Of a DNA stretch of 64,000 nt, positions 55,269 through 64,000 are shown in pieces. Position 1 is the first letter of the stretch. Each line of letters starts with the position of its first letter. The position numbers and the translations under genes were made by a program. The notes beneath the pieces are model-generated. The model saw only the letters and a program-made list of their open reading frames with translations. It ran no database searches and was not told the DNA's origin. The stretch is from Neelides folsomi (Eukaryota > Arthropoda > Collembola > Neelipleona > Neelidae): assembly GCA_034687125.1 (NCBI GenBank), contig JAQGBZ010000136.1, positions 91,104 to 155,103 on the forward strand, written 5' to 3'.

Positions 55269-56043
55269 CTAACTGAATGTCGTGTGCTTCACGACCAACT
55301 TCGACCTAACTTTCCGAACCTTTGAATCCTTGACTTCTTTGTTGGTAATTGAACTGTCTCCCCACTTGGCCCAATTTGGAGTAAATGTCAAACCGACGCA
55401 TCTTTTATTCTTTCCACTTTCCTCACAAGACTTGCGGAACTTAAACTTTCCTTTGTAAAAATTCTCCAACACCATGACCCCTTTGATGGAAGGTCAAAGG
55501 CGGAGTGTTGTGAAGAGGAACATAAGCCCGCTTTATTTACCTTCCACATCCATAATGGATTTTCGTGGCTGGAGTTTGAAAGCAAAGGCCATTAGGAGCT
55601 TATAAGAAGATACATTTATATTGTCTTCTGGTGGAACTTGATTACCATGCTTAGCCACACAGTCTATTACATCATACATACTTAGCTCATGTGGTTATGT
55701 TGAGTTATATTATCTGTATTAGTATAATATCATCATTTATAAGGTTCCAGCTAAATTCTAGTTTTCTTGAATGCAAGAAAATCTCTAAAGACTAAAGGGG
55801 AATGTAGAGAGGAGATGGAGAGATAAGAAGAGGTAATGAAATTAAGGAACCATTTACCTGGAAATCGTTTTCCAACTCCTCGATTCTCAAACTTTCGAAT
55901 GCTTTTACTTTTGGTGAAAAGGAGTCTATCGATTTGCCCTCTTTCGCTTCGGTCCAAATTGCCTCTCAGCTCACCTGAGCTATGAGATGTTCCATATAGG
56001 ATTTGCTGAGCTCTTCACCTTCGGTAGCTGCCGCCTCCACCAT
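55269..56043 (-). pseudogene. Candidate three-exon gene with one in-frame TGA, function unknown
   Basis: Three putative exons, 56043-55858, 55598-55541 and 55480-55269, join in phase. Donors are CAG/GTAAAT and AAG/GTAAAT and acceptors follow pyrimidine-rich tracts. The chain starts at an ATG (MVEAAATEGEELSKSYMEHL) and ends at TAG, 152 codons in all, but codon 26 is TGA (55968-55966). After it the frame continues plausibly (WTEAKEGKSIDSF, FESLRIEELENDFQ, then a Lys-rich C-terminus with NWAKWGDSS). I recognise no family. The TGA may mean a decayed gene, a wrong exon boundary, a read-through or selenocysteine codon, or that the chain is a chance assembly. A CAG/GTGAGC donor-like site just before the TGA hints that the first exon may end there instead. 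Confidence 0.3.
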
Positions 56044-57384
56044 TACTTTATTTCCGCTTCCTCCCTTGGTGGTCATTTATTATAGTATTACTTCTATCCA
56101 CGGACGAACACTTCACCTATCTGGTATGTCACAGAGTGGTTTTTCTATTATGGGCTCCTTCTTGTATGAACTCTCAATTGAAACCACATATTGTTGAAGG
56201 TTCTCCGCTCACGTACTTTAACCCCCATATGCATTCCTCTCGTTTCATTAAACTCAATTCAATTGGGACGTTCCAAGTGCCCACTTGATCATATACATAC
56301 ATAGAAGACCTCTGATAAATTATTCACTTCGCCGGACCCTTTCGGTTAATTCGGGTTTGAAAAGAAACCCTTTTCAATTCTCAATTTTATCCAATTTCCG
56401 AATTCCTCAATTTTTGAATTTTCCTATTAAAATGTCGGCGATATGTGGAATATCAACAAAGTTTATTGCGTCTTCAGACTGACTGTCTAATAATTTTGGG
56501 AGGTTGAAGTGAGTGATTGAGTCTGGAATATTCTCCAAATCCCATTTCATCGTTGAGAGGAAATGAGAATCGAATGAGAAATGCGGAGTGGCAACCATCG
56601 TCCTTAATTCTCAATTCTATTACCCATAAACTCCCAAAGTTGGTCTAAACTCTTGGGAGGAAATAAAGAAAAAGCTAATGCCTGCATGAGTTTCAACTCT
56701 ACTACCGACACAATGTGTTGCAAGTTGTAATACAGACGTCAAAATGTTTTCAGAGTAGAAAAAAACCTTCTCTTAACTTCCAAATATCTCTTATGTGCTA
56801 ACAAAGAAATTTCTTTCGTTTGATATTACATATGTGTATGGAAAAGTTGAGGATAAGTTTAGTTTCTTCGTTTATAAAACTTCGTCTCTTCATTTGTTTG
56901 CTTTGGGTCGTAAGTTTTTTCTTTAGTTTTTTCACCCGTCTTATAATAGAGAAATGGAAGAGTTGTAATAGACAAATTCCCTCAACAGTTCAATTTGTCC
57001 GAAACAAGATTTTGAGTTTCCCCGCGAGAATTGTGTGAGGGGAATGGATAAAAATGGAGCATGGTCGTTTTGGTGGAATGGGTTAATCATTTGAGGTCAT
57101 TATTTCATCTGCGAGGGAAGAGCAGATGCTGAGGGTGCAAGACCTACTTGAAAAACAAAAATGATATTTTTAGCACTTTCACATCTCCCTGAGCCGAATT
57201 CAACTTCCTCTGCGGAAATTTCTCGTGTTCGAACCAGAATGTAAAGAAGTGCTTCATTTCCCATACATAATTCCACAAGGAACTTCCCATCACTCCTAGT
57301 CTTCCGCTATTGTTGTAAGAGTTAAAAGAGCCATTTGGTGATGGGAGATTTTTAAAATCTTTTTCTGTAATCATTATAAGTAAA
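56044..57384. other. Intergenic region upstream of the micro-ORF and Schip1
   Basis: No gene is supportable. Open frames on both strands (56003-56598, 56820-57038, 57144-57437) lack domain features. The promoter of Schip1 may lie here. Confidence 0.4.
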
Positions 57385-57540
57385 ATGGATCTTCTTGTTT
57401 TAAGCATCCTTGTGATAAGTGTCCTGGCAGGTCTCATGTTGTGTCTTTATTTCCTTGTTCTCAAAGAATTCTGTCTACATTCACAATTGGATAAAGAGAA
57501 TTCAAATGATTCTCCGGAAAAAGTAGAATCAAAGATCTGA
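57385..57540 (+). CDS. 51-residue single-pass membrane micro-ORF
   Basis: An ATG-initiated frame of 51 codons ends in TGA. Residues 3-26 form an unbroken hydrophobic helix (LLVLSILVISVLAGLMLCLY, then FLVL). It is followed by a KEFC juncture and a polar, acidic tail (DKENSNDSPEKVESK). That layout, with a short lumenal start, one helix and a charged tail, is common in small integral membrane proteins and regulatory micropeptides. It has an in-frame stop and no clear donor, so it is not a simple 5' coding exon of Schip1, whose first recognised exon starts 178 bases further on. It could be an independent small gene, an upstream ORF in a Schip1 leader, or chance. No family is recognised. Confidence 0.4.
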   Translation: MDLLVLSILVISVLAGLMLCLYFLVLKEFCLHSQLDKENSNDSPEKVESKI

Positions 57541-57729
57541 TAAAATGCCATTGACGAAGTCCAATCTGTTTTATACATACGTACCTAAAGATAGTTATTT
57601 ATAAAAACATCATTTAACTGTATATTACAATAATTATTTTGTTTAATTTTTAATGTACAAAATATCATGATAATTTAGGGTTCATTTCATTTAATCCTAA
57701 ATATAATGTTTTTTCTAGGAACAATAAAA

Positions 57730-60700
57730 ATGCTGGTTCAAAAGTGTGGAGTTGATCGACAACTTTTACAAAACCTTGATGTAAGTGAAAATCCAGAAGA
57801 AACCCTTCAAATAAACCAATCACAAAATTTGTAAGTATTCATTTTTTTGCTAAAAATTATTCTCACCATTAATTTTTCTTACCTCTGAGTATTTGTAACA
57901 TACTTAACTGTATATATAATATGTAACAAGTTGGAACCAATGGAATTAAAATTGTGAATAAAAGTGGTTTAATGATGACAGAAAATCCGATAGTTGGTCT
58001 CTTGAGGACTCAGAGACGGGCCGAATTACCTTCACTGACAAAGTTAATGGAAACGCTGAAGACAACGAAGTAGTTGAGGGAAAACTGACCAACTTGCGTA
58101 GTTTGAATTTGAACAAAATGTCTGACGCGTATTTGTCAAGTGTGAAAACGGAGACTTTAAAGCACAACAATAACAATGTGCGACAAGGGCCGCTCTCGGC
58201 CCCCAACACCCCTGAAGTCCTTCGGAAACAGCAAATGCTTCTCAGAAACCGAATTGAGTCCATCACTTCGGGGAAGAGAGAAAAGATGGAATTTAATCAA
58301 ATGATGAAGATTCAATCTTACGATCGAGATCGCCCGGTTTCTTATCACGGCCGCTCCACCGACCTCTCCTTCACTCCACCTGTCAACAAGCGGCATGTCA
58401 CGACCCTCAACGGGGGTCGTGGACGGAAGGAAGCAAATCTCATCAATCGAAGATCCATGCCCTCGCCTTTTCTGGAAAATAAGCTCAGAGAAAAGTTTGG
58501 TGAGTTCCGCTTTTATGAACATTTTATTTTTCAGATCAAATGACTTTATATTCCTTTAACAATTTTCAAATAGAAACGGGCAATTCGGATGAAGCACTTT
58601 TATTATTTTTATTGCTCTATAGATTCCTTATTTTATTCTACATAGCTTTTGAATGAGAAGCATATAATATATTGTCTATATACAGGAAATATTTTATCTA
58701 TTGTAAGACTGCACTATGTCAGTGTTAACACAGCCCAAAGTATCAATTTTATGTGGACAAGAGTAAAACAAACATTTTTACGAGCGGAGACAGTAAAGTA
58801 GAAATCAATTTGTTGTCATCAAATATCAGTATACATTTTTCTCTCTTTAAATGACTTTGTGCAGATGTATCTGAGTTAGACACGAATCTACCACGGATCG
58901 ACCTGGAAGCCATCGAAAACCATTTGCGACAAGCGCGTGAAGAAGAACGAAAGGTTTGCAATTTCATTTCTTTTCCTATAAAACTTACTTTACACATTGG
59001 GGTTGTTTAATGTCATTAAACAAACAATGTAAAATTAAAGGCTCTTAATGGTTTCCCGTAGTTCAAAATTTCCCCTCTTAAAAATGATGGGATGCGAGGG
59101 GATTAAAATATTTTGCATTTTTTGCCAACCATCGAAGTTTTTTTGAAAGAGTATGTGATGTGATTTAAAAGGGGTGTGTGTGTCGATGCATGTCGACATG
59201 AAATCCGTTTTGGTCTATTACTCTTCCATCCCCTTCTTTTCCACTTTTAAGGGGATTTTGCCAGTTGACTTTTAGTGGGCTAAAAGATTACTCTTCTCCT
59301 CCGCGTTGCCATTTAATAAAACATTAAAAATTAAGGACATTGGAGGAAAGAGGGATTTACACAAAAAATATAAAGCACTACGATTTAGCTGGAAAAGGGA
59401 TTTTACCAAAATGTTCATGAGATATCATTTGGACCCGAAATACCGCCATTATAAAAAGGACTCGAGATTCATCTCGGACCTTTACACCATCACTTATGAT
59501 GACGCTATGAGTTCTCTGGGAGAGAAATTGCCCCAAATACACAATCTGGTATGTGAAGTCCTACTCTCACTTTTTTAATTCTCCAAATGCTCAATTATAT
59601 TTTGTTCGTAAATATTAACTTTAAATATTTAACATGTCTAAATAAGATTTAAATTCTAATTAAATAAATATTTAAGAAGTTAAGCTGTTATTTACAATTT
59701 CTTTTAAATTAATTTTGTCATATTTAATTTTTGCTTGTATTTTAATATACTCTACATACGTATTTACACCACTTTAATCAGATTTGAATTAACTTTACAC
59801 ATAAAGGTGAAACTACTAGAATAATATAAAGCTTACTGTTAATAAATTATAAAGCAGATTTTTCTTAATATTAGCAATGCAATACGGCAATACACAAACT
59901 AATTATCAAGTTACCTTTCTAAGATTTTTTTCATATTACTCAGAATTCCATCAATATCAGAACTTAAATCTCCATTTTCCAACAAAGGGCAGCTGTTATT
60001 ATTTACCAGTAAACCAATAGGTATGAGCATTTTATATGCCATTACATTCAATTACTTCAACATGCAACACTTGAAAACATCCTATAAAAGAAAAAAATTG
60101 TGTATGAATTCATATTTCAGAAGATTTTCGATTCCCACTTTATCCAAGAGATCCTAATCAGGTATATTGTGTACTCTAATGTATATGCTTCATGGTAAAT
60201 GCATAATATAGCGTTGGTATTGAAAGGGTATTGAATGACCATTCGATTTTTCAACCCACACATGGTTCATGTACAGAATGTACACTCTTAGCAAAGAAGG
60301 AAACACACACAGGAAGGTCATTCCCGTCCGGAGCGGCAACACACACCATTTGTTATTATTGTAAAAAGAATACGAGCTTAAGTCAATCTGTGATTAATTT
60401 TCAATATAACTGTCCATATTCAAACAATTTTATATTTACAAAATGTTTAACTCTGTTTTATCTTCGTTAAGAAATCAAAGTGAAAAGTTCAAAGACACGA
60501 TCAATGCAAACGTGCCAAGTTCTGATCAAATCATTCATTTTTCTGCAAAGTTCAAAGAGAGTCTGATTGAAAAGTCAAGTCAATTGAAAAACAATGTCGT
60601 TGAGACCTCGGCTGTTCTTAAAAATAATATGGGAGAAAGACTGGGACCATTTTTGCCCAAAGATACTTATTTATCGACCCAATATGAGGAAAAGAAAAAA

Positions 60701-62776
60701 TTAGAGACGTTGAATTACTTTAAGAAATCCAGAGAAATTGTAGAAAATTGCGAGCGTGATCGACGACGGCGAAATCGAAGATGTGAATCAAATAATAAAC
60801 GACCATCAAGACGTACGAGAGACGAAATGAGAAAATTGAATAAAAAAGGAATTCCAGACCTCAAATGGCCTATGCTGCTAAATGGGAACAGAAGCTGGGT
60901 GAATATCGAAGCGAAGGAGGAAGAAAACTCGTCAAATTCCGAAGAGACTGAGAGCAGTGAAGAAGACATTACACAAAAATTTGAGAGAGTTATTGGACGA
61001 GAATCAATAAGAAAAGTATTTTCTAAATTACTTTTTACGAAATAATGAAATAACCAAATGATGTACACTTGTAATATCTTTATTTTTATAATAATGTTAA
61101 CAAATGATATCTTCAATGACATTTTGTTTTTATTGGTCAACATCTGACCACGTTATGATTCATGTTTTGAACAATAGAGTCACCGGACAGTGGAATTTAG
61201 GCATTTGACCTTTTGAATGAAATACCAACCATGGATTTAATTTCCTTGAGTCGGCTTTCATTTACGAATTCCTCGTCTGCTCTGTTTTCCACCTCATCGA
61301 ATCCGAGTGCTAACGAGCCAATTAAGACCCTTTTCCCACTCTTGATGCCAAAAGGAGTCACAATTTCTTTTTCTTAACAGAGACGATCGGACCGGGAGGA
61401 AATTCGTCGCCGATTGGCCCTTGAATCTGAAGATCTGATTGATAAACCAGCTGGGCGAAAGCCAAGCTTACATTCCAGGCTCCAGTCAAGTGAGTGCTCA
61501 TGTTTAATATGCCTTAACATTTATGTTCCTTATCTCATCATTTCTTTATGATTTTTCAATGACGATTGGATTAGGCATGAATCTTCAAATTTGTTTCATG
61601 AACGAAACAGCGTCAGACTCCGAGTCTCCCAATTCTGACACTGAGGCGAAAAATCAGCAGCCGGCTAGTCTCCCCACCTTCAAGGTGAATACTAAAAATG
61701 TCTTAATTTTTATTCTTATTTAGTATATTAGGTAAGTAAGTTGTATAATAAGTAATTCAATTATTATAACACATGTAGTAATATGTAGCTCCTATATGTA
61801 CCATATATTAAACAAGGTTCATATAATTAAATCATTAATCATCTTATCTTTTCTAATAAAACCCTGTCAGATTCCGATGTAAAAATATCCCATGCTATCT
61901 CTCGATTGTATTTACTTGAACTCGACATTTGTAATTTATAGGGCCAGCCAGGGAATGCGAAAGAGTTAAATAGCAGCGGCAGTACTTCTGTGCCGAAGGA
62001 GGATTTTTACGCAAAACAAGCAAGATTGCAAACGGAAGCGAGACAAGCACTTTCTCAAGCAAAAGAAATGGCAAGGCTTCAAATGGCACAGGTTCGAATA
62101 AATACGCTACTAAATAACCGCAAATGAAGACCATAATGGTTAAAGTTCCTCTAGCCGGAAATAATAACGTAGTTGAACTTTGGTTTTATTCTTATAATTA
62201 TCATAATAATAGGAGAAGGACCAACGACTGAGTTCTCCTATTACCGAAATGGTTCGAAATTCGCTTCTCAAGGTCGGGATCACTTTACCTCGGGAGAGAC
62301 GACGCGTCAGTCGGCAGCTCCTTACTGAAATGAACATCGCCCAACTTCAAGTTATTGTCAATGATTTGCACACACATATCGAAGGTTCGCTTTTTCATTT
62401 TATGTCATTACCCATTACCAATCGTAAAAAGGATGTCTGCAGAATAAGCAAAATGATGTTATTCAATTAATTAAAATTATCGATTTTTTAATTACAGTAT
62501 TAAATGAAACGCTCGTGTCAATGTTGTTGGAAAGAGATGATTTACACATGGAGCAAGACTCCATGCTTGTGGACATAGAAGACTTGACAAGATACTTGTA
62601 AGGATCAATAAATCGATTATTTAAACATAAATAGAATGGATGAAGAATGTAATATGAGCTATGGAACTATTGGTTTATTAAATATTATTTATTTATGCAG
62701 AGCTGCCAAAGACAATTCGCCTCACCAATCGCTGCCGTTAATTGCTTCGAGCAGGATGCTTCTTGGGAAAAAATGA
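57730..62776 (+). CDS. Schip1: Schwannomin-interacting protein 1 (SCHIP-1)
   Basis: Nine coding exons join in phase: 57730-57830, 57982-58499, 58865-58953, 61381-61489, 61575-61684, 61942-62091, 62213-62384, 62498-62597 and 62701-62776. They encode 474 residues. The C-terminal half matches the SCHIP-1 domain: [13 protein letters not shown] followed by REEERK (215-236), [12 protein letters not shown] before 273, [17 protein letters not shown] (274-290), an Ala/Gln-rich helix (about 330-359), then [14 protein letters not shown] (399-412) and [17 protein letters not shown] (434-450), a predicted coiled coil. SCHIP1 binds the NF2 protein merlin (schwannomin); the Drosophila homologue acts in Hippo signalling, and vertebrate forms associate with ankyrin at the axon initial segment. 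The N-terminal 205 residues are less conserved and Ser/Arg/Asn-rich. The start is the first ATG after a TTTTTTCTAG acceptor at 57718, so at least one upstream exon, coding or not, is expected. Confidence 0.9.
59276..60470 (+). CDS. Candidate spliced gene or alternative exons inside Schip1, possible C4 zinc site
   Basis: Three putative exons keep phase: 59276-59548 (after GACTTTTAG, ending CTG/GTATGT), 60121-60161 (after ATATTTCAG, ending AG/GTATAT) and 60212-60470 (after AATATAG, ending in TAA). The first is basic and aromatic-rich ([19 protein letters not shown], then [20 protein letters not shown]). The join gives [20 protein letters not shown], which reads like real protein. The last exon has CTEC and CYYC spaced by about 24 residues, a possible four-cysteine zinc site. 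No ATG start is visible in the first exon, so an upstream exon is needed. The Schip1 exon ending at 58953 is also phase 0, so an alternative Schip1 transcript could enter here. A further small exon near 59960-60012 is possible but doubtful. No family is recognised. Confidence 0.35.
60443..61045 (+). CDS. Uncharacterised 200-residue charged protein nested in Schip1 intron
   Basis: A single open frame of 200 codons begins at ATG 60443 and ends at TAA, on the same strand as its host. Its length is well above most chance frames in this AT-rich window. The N-terminal 65 residues are amphipathic with repeated SEKFKDTI / [17 protein letters not shown] / [10 protein letters not shown] units. Residues about 95-135 are very basic ([23 protein letters not shown]), and 153-180 very acidic ([18 protein letters not shown]). 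There is no signal peptide or membrane segment. The start overlaps the last 28 bases of the preceding candidate in another frame, so both are unlikely to be right as drawn. No homologous family is recognised. Confidence 0.5.
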   Translation: MFNSVLSSLRNQSEKFKDTINANVPSSDQIIHFSAKFKESLIEKSSQLKNNVVETSAVLKNNMGERLGPFLPKDTYLSTQYEEKKKLETLNYFKKSREIVENCERDRRRRNRRCESNNKRPSRRTRDEMRKLNKKGIPDLKWPMLLNGNRSWVNIEAKEEENSSNSEETESSEEDITQKFERVIGRESIRKVFSKLLFTK

Positions 62777-64000
62777 ATCTCAGGTTGCGCTAACTAATTA
62801 CTAATATATAAAACATATAGAACAAATTATTTTCCTTTCAATACTTATCCTTTGTGTATAAAAACAAATTATGATGTGCATTCAATATTTACTTACCAAT
62901 AATAAATATACGAGTTATTTCCAACTTAATCATCCCAAAGTTATTCAAACTGAGGTTGTTATTTATTATTAATTAAAACCACGTTTATTCAATTTTTTGA
63001 GCAGCAAGTCACAAATCTGCCAAGTTTAATCTTACCTACTATTTACTATTGATGCGTGTGAATATAAGAAAATATTCTTGTTCGTAATTACATAATTATT
63101 AAGCTAATTAATGATTACCAGTGAATTGCTTAAGTCAATCAAAATCTGAAGTTTATTTATTAACAATTTTCAGTATTTTTTATATGAATCCAATTAAATT
63201 ATAACTCAAATTACCGATACAAGACCACCGCTGCATTCAACTATTTGAAATGAACAAATCTTAGAGTTCCCGATCATTTTCCATCTCCTAATAATATTTT
63301 ACATTGTATGTACCAGCACTGTATAGATTAAATGAATACTTTATTAACTAATCCGCACTTACTATAAGGTAAATCGAATGAACCCACTCACACAAATACA
63401 TTAAATGATTCAGTTGTTGTCAATATGTAATTAGTTCATTGTCATAATAAATACAATGATGGATTGTGATCTTGTAAAATCTCTTTTACATTTTATGTAG
63501 ACTGAAATATATGTAGATATATAATATAGTCATTGCAAGTATTAATAAAACAGGAAACTTCAATACTGCTGAATCTTAAAAGATTAATAACAAATGATCA
63601 AATTATTAAATGAACATATTAAATGTACCTACTCAATAATACAAGAGCACGTAATATTAACATTAACATAAGGTATGAAACCCATAAATAGGTAATAAGT
63701 AATTACCTTGAATTACAATATTGGTATGCTAAACAATAAGCTACATAATGTATAAGATGAACCCATTAAAGCTTAACCAATATTACTAAATGTCAATCTC
63801 GTTACTTATCCCAATAGAGTACTTGAAAATCTATCATTTTCGAATCTCATATTTAATTTACTTTATTCTTTTTTATTCTAATACATGTAATGGTATGTAA
63901 TAATAAGAGCATGTCAATGTCATATATTCTCCAGTGTAAGTTACGTACGAACTTTGACCGGTAACGGGGCGAGAAATATAATGTTATAATTGACCATTGT
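62777..64000. other. DNA 3' of Schip1
   Basis: AATAAA at 62901-62906, about 125 bases after the Schip1 stop, is a plausible polyadenylation signal. The rest of the stretch is AT-rich and I see nothing else in it. Confidence 0.5.

Larger units (their letters stand above)
58954..61380 (+). other. Third intron of Schip1, containing candidate coding units
   Basis: It has a GTTTGC donor at 58954 and a TTTTTCTTAACAG acceptor ending at 61380. Unlike the other Schip1 introns it holds long same-strand open frames with splice-like borders, described separately. Confidence 0.7.

Overview
The window is AT-rich, gene-sparse animal DNA with spliced genes: GT-AG introns, matching reading phases across exons, and AATAAA signals. 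A gustatory-receptor-type 7TM protein, an aristaless homeobox with the arthropod-type sequence after the homeodomain, and a Schip1 orthologue point to an arthropod. An AT-rich crustacean such as a copepod is my guess, but the sequence does not settle the species. All exon coordinates were read by eye from splice signals and phase; none has transcript support here.

Layout. Positions 1-10.7 kb hold no gene I can support, but carry a foldback element (8028-8464) and a diverged non-coding repeat pair (about 2830 and 8936). The aristaless/Arx-type homeobox gene lies on the minus strand at 10.7-15.5 kb. A quiet 5 kb with small tandem repeats follows. At 20.75-47.23 kb, minus strand, an eight-exon gene encodes a 1417-residue type II membrane protein resembling the STELLO (DUF288) glycosyltransferase family. 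Its first intron is 15.3 kb, and two short TA-flanked inverted-repeat elements sit in its introns. At 50.1-52.7 kb, plus strand, is a three-exon gustatory receptor. Around 55.3-56.0 kb, minus strand, is a weak three-exon candidate with one in-frame TGA. At 57.4 kb, plus strand, is a 51-codon single-pass membrane micro-ORF. At 57.7-62.8 kb, plus strand, is Schip1 (474 aa, nine coding exons). Its 2.4 kb third intron holds two further same-strand candidate coding units, one with a possible C4 zinc-binding pattern.

No operon-like organisation is seen. The genes are unrelated in role: a developmental transcription factor, a Golgi-type enzyme, a chemoreceptor and a cytoskeletal/Hippo adaptor. The points most worth following are the arthropod STELLO-like gene with its altered acidic motif, the nested units inside Schip1, the micro-ORF, and the interrupted minus-strand candidate.
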